This document shows positions 36,888-46,066 of a stretch of 64,000 bases of DNA, one piece after another (position 1 is the first letter of the stretch; the number at the start of each line of letters is the position of its first letter). The DNA is from an uncultured Flavobacteriales bacterium (GTDB lineage: Bacteria; Bacteroidota; Bacteroidia; Flavobacteriales_D; Parvicellaceae). The position numbers and the translations under genes are program-made. Below the pieces are notes generated by a model. It made no database searches. It saw nothing but the letters and a program-made list of their open reading frames with translations, and was not told where the DNA came from. Location: contig CALSPA010000011.1 of the NCBI GenBank assembly GCA_943788115.1, positions 38,407 to 102,406 of the forward strand, given 5' to 3'.

Positions 36888-38768
36888 TTAAGTGTCAAAT
36901 TTAGTAAAATCAGAATTTTGACTTATAAATTCTGGAATAATATCTTTCATTTTTTTAACCAAAGAATCATTTTTTTGATTTTTAGCTTCAACAATAAGTT
37001 GAGTAATTTTAGGTTCAATAGTTTTGAAATTATATTCTTTAACTTTACCAATTAAAATTTTATCATGATGAGTAGGTAGTGTGTTTTCGCTATCACTTAA
37101 TAATTCTTCATAAAGCTTTTCCCCAGGTCTTAACCCAGTTATTTTAATTTCAATGTCTTGTTCATTAAGTCCAGAAAGTTTAATCATTTTCTTTGCTAGA
37201 TCAATTATCTTAACACTTTCTCCCATGTCAAAAACGAAAATTTCACCTCCATTCCCCATGTTTCCTGCTTCAAGAACCAATTGACAAGCTTCAGGAATAG
37301 TCATGAAATAACGAGTTATGTTTTGATTGGTTACTGTTAATGGACCACCATTTGAAATCTGTTTTTTAAACAAAGGAATTACAGAGCCATTACTTCCTAG
37401 AACATTTCCAAATCTTGTTGTAATAAATTGTGTTTGTGAATTTTTATTAAATGACTGTGCATATATTTCGGCAATTCTTTTTGATGCACCCATTATGCTT
37501 GTTGGATTAACAGCTTTGTCAGTAGAAATCAAAACAAACTTTTCAATACTATAATCGTCAGATAAGTCTACTAAGTTTTTAGTGCCAGCAACATTTGTAG
37601 AAATAGCTTCAGATGGGTTTAATTCCATTAGAGGAACATGTTTGTAAGCTGCAGCATGATAAACCATGTTTGGTTTGAAATGTGAAAATATCCGCTCCAT
37701 TCTTTGTTTATTGGTAACATCTCCAATTACAATTTCCCAATTAGTATTAAATTCTTGAGATTTAAATTCATGCTCTAAATCATATAAGTTACTTTCAGCT
37801 TGGTCTAGTAAAATTAATTTTTTTGGTTTATAGTGAATTATTTGCCTGCAAATTTCGCTTCCTATAGACCCGGCAGCTCCGGAAACTAGTATAACCCTGT
37901 TTTCTATTTCTTTTGAAATGTTTTCCTTGTTTAATGATATTGAGTCTCTGCCTAATAAATCTTCAATATTTATTTTTTGAATTTGTTTTACATTAAATGA
38001 ATCTCCAAGCCATTTTTCAATTGGAGGTACAGTAGAGACTCTTAATTTGCTTTTAAGCGCTTCATTAATGATTTTTCGTTTGTTTTCTTTAAAGGGATCT
38101 TTTATAGCGATAATAATATGCTCAATACTTTTGTCTTTGGCCCACATACTAACTTTTTCAATGCCTATAATAGGGCATCTTTCAATCATCTTTCCTTGTT
38201 TGTTTAAGTTGTCATCTATAAATCCAATAACTTCAAATTTATTTTCAGAATCTCTTTCAAGAGTGTTTTTTGTGATTACCCCCATCTTTCCAGCCCCATA
38301 GATTAATATTTTTTTCTTTTTGCCATTTGATTTTTGATTCTCAGCATAAGAAAGTTTAACAGTTACTCTGAAAGTTAAAAGAAGGAATAAAGTTACTAGG
38401 TACTCTATAATTAATATTGAAAGAGGAAGGAAGTTAACAGCATCATAAAAGATATTTTTAATAAAAGAAATTGTAAGAAAAATTACGGTTCCTACTGTTA
38501 CAGTTGAAAATAATCTTTTAGTGTCTTGTGTACTAGTATATCTAATAATGCCAGCGTAAGTTTTAGACACTAAAAAAGATACCATCCTAACAAGTATGAA
38601 TATTGGAAAAGCAAATTTTAAGACTTCATATTCTTGCTCCCATATTTGTTTGTTGAAGTTTATAAAATCAAACCTAATTAAATAGGCGATTGACAAAGAA
38701 AAAACAGCAAGAAATACATCTATTAAAAAGATAGTCCATCTAGGCACATTTTTTGAAGGCAATAACAT
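36888..38768 (-). CDS. CapD/PglF-type nucleoside-diphosphate-sugar epimerase/dehydratase
   Basis: A 626-residue membrane enzyme. It has four N-terminal helices (about 12-130), a CoA-binding-like Rossmann domain (GAGKMGVITKNTLE, about 155) and a short-chain dehydrogenase domain with VSGAAGSIGSEICRQI (about 300), STDKAVNPTSIMGASKRIAE (the YxxxK is replaced by MxxxK, as in UDP-GlcNAc 4,6-dehydratases) and GLRPGEKLYEELL. It makes activated amino- or deoxy-sugars for surface polysaccharides or glycans. A TATATTTG lies 5 bases before the start. The operon continues into the men genes. Confidence 0.9.
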   Translation of the reverse strand: MLLPSKNVPRWTIFLIDVFLAVFSLSIAYLIRFDFINFNKQIWEQEYEVLKFAFPIFILVRMVSFLVSKTYAGIIRYTSTQDTKRLFSTVTVGTVIFLTISFIKNIFYDAVNFLPLSILIIEYLVTLFLLLTFRVTVKLSYAENQKSNGKKKKILIYGAGKMGVITKNTLERDSENKFEVIGFIDDNLNKQGKMIERCPIIGIEKVSMWAKDKSIEHIIIAIKDPFKENKRKIINEALKSKLRVSTVPPIEKWLGDSFNVKQIQKINIEDLLGRDSISLNKENISKEIENRVILVSGAAGSIGSEICRQIIHYKPKKLILLDQAESNLYDLEHEFKSQEFNTNWEIVIGDVTNKQRMERIFSHFKPNMVYHAAAYKHVPLMELNPSEAISTNVAGTKNLVDLSDDYSIEKFVLISTDKAVNPTSIMGASKRIAEIYAQSFNKNSQTQFITTRFGNVLGSNGSVIPLFKKQISNGGPLTVTNQNITRYFMTIPEACQLVLEAGNMGNGGEIFVFDMGESVKIIDLAKKMIKLSGLNEQDIEIKITGLRPGEKLYEELLSDSENTLPTHHDKILIGKVKEYNFKTIEPKITQLIVEAKNQKNDSLVKKMKDIIPEFISQNSDFTKFDT

Positions 38769-38773
38769 ATCAA

Positions 38774-38781
38774 CAAATATA
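38774..38781 (-). promoter_or_regulatory. -7 element directly before the capD-like gene
   Basis: TATATTTG on the minus strand ends 5 bases before the ATG at 38768, which predicts a nearly leaderless transcript. No -33 TTTG is clear. Confidence 0.45.
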
Positions 38782-38828
38782 ATTTAATATCCTCTTAAAA
38801 TTTGTAATCATACATATTGAATGAATAG

Positions 38829-38836
38829 TATATTTG
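38829..38836 (+). promoter_or_regulatory. -7 element of the glycosyltransferase gene
   Basis: TATATTTG, with TTTG at 38801-38804 (24-base spacing, slightly long). The box ends 34 bases before the TTG start at 38871. It faces away from the capD promoter in the same 102-base gap. Confidence 0.4.
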
Positions 38837-38870
38837 AAATATATTTTTTATAAATAAGTTCGTCAATTTC

Positions 38871-39965
38871 TTGATTAAACAAAAAAAAATATTATTTGTA
38901 GCTCACCACCGATTGGATAGGTCTCCTGGTCAGCGTTATCGTTTTGAGCAATATTTCTCATACCTCAATGAAAATGGTATATCTTGTGAGCTTGCTAATA
39001 TTATTTCTGAAAAAGATGACCAAATTTTATATAATTCTTACAATTATTTAAAAAAAGGGTTTATTGCAATTAATGCATATAGAAAAAGATATCTAAATTA
39101 TAAAAGTGTAAAAGATTATGATTTAATAGTTCTTTATAGAGAGGCTGTTTTAACTCGGTCTATAATTTTCGAGAAATTATTTTCCTCTAGTGGAGTTCCA
39201 ATAGTTTTTGATTTTGATGATGCCATTTGGATAAAAGATGTTTCTAATAGCAATAAACTGCTGTCATTTCTTAAAAATGAAAAGAAAATCGAGAAAATAC
39301 TCCCTTTATGTTCTCATGTAACTTGTGGTAATGAGTATTTAAAAGAATATGCTTCCAAATTTAATAGTAATGTAACTATTATACCTTCTACTGTTGATAC
39401 TGAATTGTATGTCCCCATACATTTAAATGGAACATCATCGCAGGTTAAAATTGGCTGGGTTGGAAGTCATACTACTATCAAGCATTTTCAAAAAATTATT
39501 AATGTTTACAAAAGACTGAAGGATAAGTACAATGAGAATATATCTTTTAGAGTTATTGGTGATGATAATTATAGAAATGATGAATTAGGAATTGTAGGGG
39601 AGAAGTGGGATAACAATAAAGAAGTTGAACTTTTTAATTCTTTTGATATTGGTGTAATGCCTTTGCCAAAAGATCAGTGGACAGAAGGAAAGTGTGGTAT
39701 GAAGGGATTGTTGTACATGTCTACTGGTAAGCCAGCTGTTGTTTCAGCAGTAGGTGCAAATAATACTATTATAGACCATGCTGAGAATGGGTTTTTATGT
39801 TCAGGAGAAGATCAGTGGTTTGATACCCTTAGTCTATTGATTGAAAATCCAAAATTGAGAAGAAAAATAGGTGAGAAAGGTAGGTTGACAATAGAGGAAA
39901 AGTATTCAACAATATCTCAAAGAGATAAATATTTACAATTATATTTGTCCCTTATTAATAATTAA
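38871..39965 (+). CDS. Glycosyltransferase (GT-B, GT4-like)
   Basis: A 364-residue protein with a GT-B fold. It begins KKILFVAHHRLDRSPGQRYRFEQY and has the FDFDDAIW motif (about 113). The C-terminal half shows KIGWVGSHTTIKHF, FDIGVMPLPKDQWTEGKCGMKGLLYMS (given in part) and GENGFL-like NGFLCSGEDQW. It transfers a sugar in surface polysaccharide synthesis, in keeping with the capD neighbour. The start is TTG at 38871; there is no ATG in frame nearby. A nine-A run (38881-38889) sits just after the start. Confidence 0.85.
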   Translation: MIKQKKILFVAHHRLDRSPGQRYRFEQYFSYLNENGISCELANIISEKDDQILYNSYNYLKKGFIAINAYRKRYLNYKSVKDYDLIVLYREAVLTRSIIFEKLFSSSGVPIVFDFDDAIWIKDVSNSNKLLSFLKNEKKIEKILPLCSHVTCGNEYLKEYASKFNSNVTIIPSTVDTELYVPIHLNGTSSQVKIGWVGSHTTIKHFQKIINVYKRLKDKYNENISFRVIGDDNYRNDELGIVGEKWDNNKEVELFNSFDIGVMPLPKDQWTEGKCGMKGLLYMSTGKPAVVSAVGANNTIIDHAENGFLCSGEDQWFDTLSLLIENPKLRRKIGEKGRLTIEEKYSTISQRDKYLQLYLSLINN

Positions 39966-39976
39966 CAACTTATTAA

Positions 39977-41059
39977 ATGAAAAGTACAGCACTTTCTCAA
40001 ATGCACATTGATTTGGGAGCAAAGATGGTTCCATTTGCAGGATATAATATGCCAGTTCAATATGAAGGGGTAAATATTGAACATGAAACAGTTAGAAATG
40101 GAGTAGGTGTATTTGATGTTTCTCATATGGGGGAATTTATTTTAAAAGGACCTAACGCTCTAGATTTAATTCAGAAAGTTTCTTCTAATGATGCTTCAAA
40201 ACTTTTTCCTGGTAGAGCACAATACTCTTGTCTTCCAAATAATACTGGTGGGATTGTGGATGACTTATTAATATACATGATTAAAGAACAAGAGTACCTT
40301 TTAGTTGTTAATGCCTCCAATATTGAAAAAGACTGGAATTGGATATCAAGTCATAATTCAAAAGGAGTTGAAATGCTTAATGTTTCTGATGATTGGTCAC
40401 TTTTAGCTGTTCAAGGTCCTAAAGCAATTGATGTTTTACAAAAACTAACAGATGTAGATTTATCTGAGATTAAATATTATCATTTCACTAAAGGTGTTTT
40501 TGCCGGAGTTGATGATGTAATTGTTTCTGCAACAGGTTATACAGGTTCTGGAGGCTTTGAATTGTATGTTCCCAATTCAGTAGCGAAAAAAGTATGGAAT
40601 AGTTTATTTGAAGCGGGAAAAACTTATGACATCAAACCCATTGGATTAGCCGCTAGAGATACTTTACGTTTAGAAATGGGGTTTTGTTTGTATGGAAATG
40701 ATATAAATGATAAAACATGTCCATTAGAAGCTGGTCTTGGTTGGATAACTAAATTTTCAAAAGACTTTATTAATTCAGATGAATTAAAAAATCAGAAAGA
40801 AGCAGGCGTTTCAAAAAAATTAATTGGTTTTGAAATGGTAGACAGGGGAATTCCAAGAAATGGATATCAAATCAATAATGCTGATGGAATAGCAATCGGT
40901 CATGTAACTTCTGGAACTATGGGCCCATCTGTTAAAAAAGCAATAGGCTTAGGTTATGTTAATATTGACTACGTTTCAGAAAATCAAGATATTTTTTTAG
41001 AAATACGTAATAAACAGGTTGCAGCAAAAGTTGTTAAATTCCCATTTTATAAAGCTTAA
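39977..41059 (+). CDS. gcvT: Aminomethyltransferase, glycine cleavage T protein
   Basis: This 360-residue protein transfers the methylene group from the H protein to tetrahydrofolate. Signatures are [69 protein letters not shown] and [19 protein letters not shown] (given in part). Length is normal. It is followed after one base by comB, and the two are likely co-transcribed with the glycosyltransferase 11 bases upstream. Confidence 0.96.
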   Translation: MKSTALSQMHIDLGAKMVPFAGYNMPVQYEGVNIEHETVRNGVGVFDVSHMGEFILKGPNALDLIQKVSSNDASKLFPGRAQYSCLPNNTGGIVDDLLIYMIKEQEYLLVVNASNIEKDWNWISSHNSKGVEMLNVSDDWSLLAVQGPKAIDVLQKLTDVDLSEIKYYHFTKGVFAGVDDVIVSATGYTGSGGFELYVPNSVAKKVWNSLFEAGKTYDIKPIGLAARDTLRLEMGFCLYGNDINDKTCPLEAGLGWITKFSKDFINSDELKNQKEAGVSKKLIGFEMVDRGIPRNGYQINNADGIAIGHVTSGTMGPSVKKAIGLGYVNIDYVSENQDIFLEIRNKQVAAKVVKFPFYKA

Positions 41060-41060
41060 T

Positions 41061-41783
41061 ATGGAAAATAGACCTAGAGTTGAAGTTTGCTTTACTCCAA
41101 ATTTATATCCACTTCATATGGATGATTCGGAAATTGTAGTTGTTATTGATGTTCTTAGAGCGACTTCTGCAATATGCACTGCCTTTCACAATGGAATAGA
41201 AAAAGTTATTCCAGTTAGCAGTGTTGAAGAGGCACTTAGCTATAAGGAAAAAGGTTATTTAGTTGCGGCTGAAAGAAAAGGTCAAGTTGTACCTGGTTTT
41301 GAGTTTGGAAATTCTCCTTATTCCTACATGGAGAAAGATTTAAAAGATAAAACACTTGTTATAACAACAACCAATGGAACAAAAGCTTTCCATACAGCTA
41401 AAGACGCAAAACAAGTTGTAATAGGTTCATTAATTAATTTAGATGCAGTTTGTGAATTTCTTTTAAAACAACAAAAGAACGTTTTGTTATTGGCTTCTGG
41501 TTGGCAAAATAAATTTTGTTTAGAAGACACTATTTGTGCTGGAGCAATTGCCGATCAGTTAATAAATTCAGGGAGTTTTACTTCTAATCAAGATTCTTCT
41601 ATTGCAGCTAAGTATCTCTATCTTTCTGCTAAAGAGAATTATCTTGGTTTTTTAAAATCATCATCCCATAGAAGGAGGTTGAAAAAATTAAATTTGAATG
41701 AAGATATTAAGTATTGCTTAACTCCCAATCAAACAGATGTTGTTCCCATTCGTGAAAAAAATTATCTTGTAAATTTCAAATAG
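41061..41783 (+). CDS. comB: 2-Phosphosulfolactate phosphatase family protein
   Basis: A 240-residue ComB-family protein: VVVIDVLRATSAICTAF near the N-terminus, VAAERKGQVVPGFEFGNSP and TTTNGTKAFH are conserved ComB segments, and the end has LCLTPN-like KYCLTPNQTDVVP. ComB makes sulfolactate in coenzyme M synthesis in archaea; the bacterial role is less clear and may involve sulfonates. The start is ATG 41061, just after the gcvT stop. A longer reading from 41019 would overlap gcvT and is rejected. Confidence 0.88.
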   Translation: MENRPRVEVCFTPNLYPLHMDDSEIVVVIDVLRATSAICTAFHNGIEKVIPVSSVEEALSYKEKGYLVAAERKGQVVPGFEFGNSPYSYMEKDLKDKTLVITTTNGTKAFHTAKDAKQVVIGSLINLDAVCEFLLKQQKNVLLLASGWQNKFCLEDTICAGAIADQLINSGSFTSNQDSSIAAKYLYLSAKENYLGFLKSSSHRRRLKKLNLNEDIKYCLTPNQTDVVPIREKNYLVNFK

Positions 41784-41786
41784 TAT

Positions 41787-43775
41787 TTATTTAAGTAATC
41801 CAGAGATTATGTAATCTACTTCTGGTTTACTTTTCTTAGGGTTTGATAAAATCGATGTTATGTACTTTGGTTTTTTTGCTAATTCTCTAAGAGTCATTTC
41901 ATTATATACATCTAGGTATTCAATAGAATTTTTCCCTGTTAAGAGTGGCTCAATTGACTGTCCACTTTTATGAAATTTCAACAAATGAATAAACCCTTTT
42001 AGGTATAGATGATCTTTAGTAAAACCTCCTCCTCTAAAAATTCTGGTAGAAAGTATAAACGCATCATGATGCGTTAAATAATAAGTGTTTACTAATTCGT
42101 GATAAACTTGTTTGAAGTCTAATCCATTAATCATCATCTCAATAGCAATAACTCTAAGTGCTAATTCTTTGAGTCTTTTTATGGTCAAATAACCGGATAA
42201 ATATTCAGTTAAAACAGCTATGCCTTCTTGAGTGTAAGTATTGGTAGGGAAGCCTAATTTGAAAATATTCAAGGGTTGTTCAACAGCATTCATAGTTGTA
42301 ACCATGTGAACACCAATTTCGTGATGCACTAATGCATTTACACTGTCCTCTGAAAGAAAAGTTCCTTTTTTTAATAAAACTTTTCTTTTATAATTTAACA
42401 CCATTATTTCGGCAGTTAAATGTTTGGTTATTTCCACATCTCCATTAAACCCATATTCAGCTATTGATTTTTCAAATATTTCTTTTACATCTTCAATTGG
42501 AATCAAGTTAGATTCTGAAGTGTCATCAGGACAACTTAAAATAAAATGAGCATGCTTTAAATCTGTTTCATTTGGTTGGCCAAAATACCTTAAGGAATTG
42601 TAGAAAAATTTATCTGTACCTATTGACGATAGCATGTCTATTTTATCCGAATAGCTTTTAATTACATCTCTATATAATTTTGCAATGGTAACATCTTTTA
42701 CAAGCTCTAAAGGAAGAGCATATAGCTTTCTTTTGAATTCAAATGGATGTTCAACTATTTGTTTGTATCTAAATTGAGGGTTAACCTTACCTTTGTTTTT
42801 TAAAAACTTTCTTTTTTCAGATTCTAAATTAAGGGGAGTTACGTAACTGAGAACTTCTAAAGTTTTAGTAAGCTGATATAACTTTTTATCTACATCAATT
42901 AGCTGAGAGTCAATACCCGTTGAAAGTAAAGAGCTTTTGTCCATTTTAAGCTGTAAAATACTATCGGCAAACACATTACTTGTTTTTATTATTGCTTTTT
43001 TAAAACCGTGTTCTAACTGGTTTATTACAATTGGATAGTCAGTCCCATCTAATTCGTTGCAATAGATTTTTTTAATTTCTGTAGCAAGTACAAGTGTGTT
43101 TTTAAATTTTTCGGTTATGTGCATAAGGAAGTATCCGTTTCCTTGAAAAGGGCCGTTAATTTCTGTAGTGCTTTCGAAATTTCCTAATTTTATTTCTTTC
43201 AGTTCGTTGAACCAGCTTGAAACTGTCTTTTTGTATTTATGATTGTTTATGTTTTCAGTTCCGATGTTGAAAACAGGTAGATTCTTTTGGTGTCTTATGT
43301 AATTGTACGAATGTATATCGTAAACCACGCAACCTTTATGTTTTGTTTCAATGCTTTGAATAAGAGCATCTATAACTAAGTAAAAATTAACATATTTATT
43401 AATGCTTTCTTTTTTTAAATTGGAATTTAAGGGGCTTTTCCAAACTTTTTTACCCCAAGCTTGTTCATAAATACATTTATCTATTGACCTGTTTAAATCA
43501 TATTCAAATCTTGAGTCATTTCCAATAATTGTTAATGGCATTGACCTTATAAAATAATTTGTAAAAGGATCTTCTTCATACCACCTTTGGTAATCATTGT
43601 GAACTATCTTATGTTTTAAGTTAGAGCGAAGATTTCCACCTGCATGAATTGCAGCACATATAAATGGCACATATTCTCTAATTTTAATACTAAAGGAATG
43701 GTCTAATGAAGTTGCTTCAAAGCTTTCGTAATTATTTATTTTTTTAATAATCTCTTTTACTGATAAGGTCTCCAT
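41787..43775 (-). CDS. N-formylglutamate-amidohydrolase-like domain fused to DUF1704 QEGLA metallopeptidase
   Basis: A 662-residue two-domain protein. Residues about 20-270 resemble N-formylglutamate amidohydrolases: AAIHAGGNLR, SRFEYDLNR, VYDIHSYN (about 152), FNIGTEN and GNGYFLMH. Residues about 300-660 form the DUF1704 ('flavohemoglobin expression-modulating QEGLA') domain, with HHEIGVHM (HExxH, about 483) and TQEGIAVLTEYLSG (about 517). DUF1704 relatives include a eukaryotic tyrosine carboxypeptidase, so peptide tail trimming is possible. It lies 5 bases after an ATP-grasp ligase, which points to a ligase/hydrolase pair acting on a peptide. The substrate is unknown. Confidence 0.82.
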   Translation of the reverse strand: METLSVKEIIKKINNYESFEATSLDHSFSIKIREYVPFICAAIHAGGNLRSNLKHKIVHNDYQRWYEEDPFTNYFIRSMPLTIIGNDSRFEYDLNRSIDKCIYEQAWGKKVWKSPLNSNLKKESINKYVNFYLVIDALIQSIETKHKGCVVYDIHSYNYIRHQKNLPVFNIGTENINNHKYKKTVSSWFNELKEIKLGNFESTTEINGPFQGNGYFLMHITEKFKNTLVLATEIKKIYCNELDGTDYPIVINQLEHGFKKAIIKTSNVFADSILQLKMDKSSLLSTGIDSQLIDVDKKLYQLTKTLEVLSYVTPLNLESEKRKFLKNKGKVNPQFRYKQIVEHPFEFKRKLYALPLELVKDVTIAKLYRDVIKSYSDKIDMLSSIGTDKFFYNSLRYFGQPNETDLKHAHFILSCPDDTSESNLIPIEDVKEIFEKSIAEYGFNGDVEITKHLTAEIMVLNYKRKVLLKKGTFLSEDSVNALVHHEIGVHMVTTMNAVEQPLNIFKLGFPTNTYTQEGIAVLTEYLSGYLTIKRLKELALRVIAIEMMINGLDFKQVYHELVNTYYLTHHDAFILSTRIFRGGGFTKDHLYLKGFIHLLKFHKSGQSIEPLLTGKNSIEYLDVYNEMTLRELAKKPKYITSILSNPKKSKPEVDYIISGLLK

Positions 43776-43780
43776 AGAAG

Positions 43781-44791
43781 CTATTTTTTTAGAGATTTTA
43801 GTTTCTCTTCAGCAAAATCTAGAATATTGGATTCAATTTTTATATTTCCTTCTTCATTTATTTCAGCAAAACCACCTGGAGAACAAACGTTAACTTCAAT
43901 CAATTTCCCTCCCATTAGGTCTAATCCAACTAAGAATAACCCGTCTTTTACTAATTGTTCTCCTATAGCACTACAGAGCTCTAATTCTAAAGAAGTTAAT
44001 TTATGAGCTACACAATGTCCACCAGCATGTACATTTGATCGGTGATCATCTTTAGCCGGTACTCTTCTCATTGATCCTAATGGTTTGCCATCTAACATAA
44101 TTATTCTAACGTCTCCCTTTAGTTCAGTTTCTATATATTCTTGAAGAATAATGTAGTTGTTTTTTTTGCCAGAATCTATATAAAAATCCAATAATGAATT
44201 CACATTGTAATTAGAAGTTTTAGAAGATTTGTCTAATAAAATAACACCAGATCCGCCAAAACCATCCATTGGTTTTAAAATGAATTTATCCTTATCGTAT
44301 TCAGCAATAACTTTTTTAAGGTATTCTTTGTTTCTGGAAACTGTTGTTAAAGGTATCCATTGCTTAGATGCATCATTAGAATCATAAAGTGAAGATAAAG
44401 TTGCAGGGTAAATTTTATTATTTGCTTTTCTTAAACCAGAAATGCTATTTATAAAAAGAGTGCTGCCATCTAGAGTATCTAGAAAATTGAGAACGTGATT
44501 GTCTAGAGGAGGATTGTCTCTTAGGAAAATAACATCATGAATGCTCATTGGATGAAATTCCCTAATTAAAGATACTTGTTCATAAAATGAAACAGGATTT
44601 TCAGAGTAAGTTAAACTTGAATCTATCACATGGCAATAAGACCAAACAATAGTTCTTCTAATAGCCATTTCACTTGGATAGATTAAAGAAACTTTATGAC
44701 CTCTTTTTACAGATTCATGAATTAAACGAAGAGTACTGTCAAGATTAGGACTAATATCCTTCCAATTATACATTATAAAACCTACATTCAT
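43781..44791 (-). CDS. Glutathione-synthetase-like ATP-grasp ligase
   Basis: A 336-residue protein with the GshB layout: N-terminal MNVGFIMYNWKDISPNLDSTLRLI, then FLRDNPPLDNHVLNFLD. The ATP-grasp core has FILKPMDGFGGSGVILLDK (about 170), IILQEYIETELKGDVRIIMLDGKPLGSMRRVPAKDD (given in part) and the metal-binding FLVGLDLMGGKLIEVNVCSPGG. The catalytic pattern is intact. No GshA is in the window. The fused FGase-DUF1704 gene is 5 bases downstream and msrB 6 bases upstream. A glutathione-like product or another peptide is possible. Confidence 0.82.
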   Translation of the reverse strand: MNVGFIMYNWKDISPNLDSTLRLIHESVKRGHKVSLIYPSEMAIRRTIVWSYCHVIDSSLTYSENPVSFYEQVSLIREFHPMSIHDVIFLRDNPPLDNHVLNFLDTLDGSTLFINSISGLRKANNKIYPATLSSLYDSNDASKQWIPLTTVSRNKEYLKKVIAEYDKDKFILKPMDGFGGSGVILLDKSSKTSNYNVNSLLDFYIDSGKKNNYIILQEYIETELKGDVRIIMLDGKPLGSMRRVPAKDDHRSNVHAGGHCVAHKLTSLELELCSAIGEQLVKDGLFLVGLDLMGGKLIEVNVCSPGGFAEINEEGNIKIESNILDFAEEKLKSLKK

Positions 44792-44797
44792 AATAAT

Positions 44798-45172
44798 TTA
44801 TTTAGCCTTAAAATTAATACTAATTGAATTCACACAATACCTTAAGTTTGTTTTTGTTGGTCCGTCATTAAATATGTGTCCTAAATGCGAATTGCAATTT
44901 GAACAAGTTATTTCTGTTCGAATCATTCCGAAACTTGAATCAGGATTTTTATTTATTTTATTTCCTTCTATTTCATTGTCAAAACTTGGCCATCCACAAC
45001 TTGATTCAAATTTCATTGAAGAATTAAAAAGTTGTTGATCACACCCTTTACAATAATAAATTCCATCTTTGAAATGATTATTATAGGTGCCTGAAAATGG
45101 TTTTTCAGTGCCTTTTTCTCTAAGGACACGGTATTCTTCAGGCGTTAATTTTTTTTCCCAATCATTTTCCAT
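44798..45172 (-). CDS. msrB: Peptide-methionine (R)-S-oxide reductase
   Basis: A 124-residue enzyme that repairs methionine-R-sulfoxide. Motifs are YYCKGCDQQLFNS and ITCSNCNSHLGHIF (two CxxC zinc pairs), ESSCGWPSFD, and the catalytic Cys in LRYCVNSISI. It is cytosolic, with no signal. It is the first gene of a three-gene minus-strand unit with the ATP-grasp ligase and the FGase-DUF1704 protein. Electrons would come from thioredoxin. Confidence 0.95.
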   Translation of the reverse strand: MENDWEKKLTPEEYRVLREKGTEKPFSGTYNNHFKDGIYYCKGCDQQLFNSSMKFESSCGWPSFDNEIEGNKINKNPDSSFGMIRTEITCSNCNSHLGHIFNDGPTKTNLRYCVNSISINFKAK

Positions 45173-45264
45173 TGTGTTGAATTTGTTTCAAATTATAAAT
45201 TTTGAATCTTAAATTTATATTAGTTGAGTGTTTTTTTTAAATGTTAGAACATTATCTAGATTAA

Positions 45265-45272
45265 CAAATATA
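45265..45272 (-). promoter_or_regulatory. Possible -7 element of the msrB operon
   Basis: TATATTTG on the minus strand lies 92 bases before the msrB ATG. It lies in the 132-base gap shared with yaaA, which runs the other way. Confidence 0.3.
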
Positions 45273-45304
45273 AAGGTGCTTGTTTTTTTATTAATTTAAA
45301 CTCC

Positions 45305-46066
45305 ATGAAAATTTTATTATCTCCAGCTAAATCAATGAACGAAGATTGTTTTAATTCATGTAAAGATTTTACTTATCCTGTTTTTTTAGAAGATTCAAAA
45401 AGTTTAATTGATAATCTAAAAAAAATGAATCCTATTCAAATTCAGCATTTAATGAAGTTGAGTCCAACTCTTGCTGAACTTAATTATAATAGGTTTCAAT
45501 CATGGTCGATTCCTTTTACAAATGATAATTCTTTTCCTTGTGGGTGGGCCTTTTCAGGAGCAGCATATAAAGGACTAGATTTTCAATCAATTCCTAATAA
45601 AGCAAAGGATTATGCTCAGAAATCTCTAAGGATATTAAGCGGCTTATATGGAGTTTTAAAACCTTTCGATTTAATTCAGCCTTATAGACTAGAAATGGGG
45701 ACTCGTTTAAATACAAGTCCAAATACTCCAAATTTGTATAAGTTTTGGGGAGATAAATTAACAAAATCGATAAATGCAGAAATTAATGAAGGTGATACTG
45801 TGGTGAACCTAGCTAGTAACGAATATTTTAAAGCAATTAATGTTGAAGAACTTAAAGGAACCCTAATTAATTGTGTTTTCAAGGAAAATAAAAATGGAGA
45901 ATATAAAATCATTATGAGTTATGCTAAAACTGCAAGAGGATTAATGAGTAGGTTTATTATTGAAAACTTCATCGATAACAAAGATGATTTGCTAGCATTT
46001 AATACTGCTGGTTATGTGTATTCACCAGCAATGTCTTCAGAAAAAAACTTGGTTTTTATAAGGTGA
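45305..46066 (+). CDS. yaaA: Peroxide stress protein YaaA (DUF328)
   Basis: A 253-residue protein with the family start MKILLSPAKSMNED, RFQSWS, SGAAYKGLDFQS, SGLYGVLKPFDLIQPYRLEMGT (given in part) and MSYAKTARGLMSRFI. In E. coli YaaA lowers free iron and protects against oxidative damage; it binds DNA structures. It is a single gene. Its stop abuts the hemB stop on the other strand with no gap. Confidence 0.93.
   Translation: MKILLSPAKSMNEDCFNSCKDFTYPVFLEDSKSLIDNLKKMNPIQIQHLMKLSPTLAELNYNRFQSWSIPFTNDNSFPCGWAFSGAAYKGLDFQSIPNKAKDYAQKSLRILSGLYGVLKPFDLIQPYRLEMGTRLNTSPNTPNLYKFWGDKLTKSINAEINEGDTVVNLASNEYFKAINVEELKGTLINCVFKENKNGEYKIIMSYAKTARGLMSRFIIENFIDNKDDLLAFNTAGYVYSPAMSSEKNLVFIR

Noticed and set aside
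41019..41060. Longer comB reading from 41019 overlapping gcvT
   Set aside because: The extra 14 residues are not ComB-like, and an ATG at 41061 gives the normal N-terminus just after the gcvT stop.
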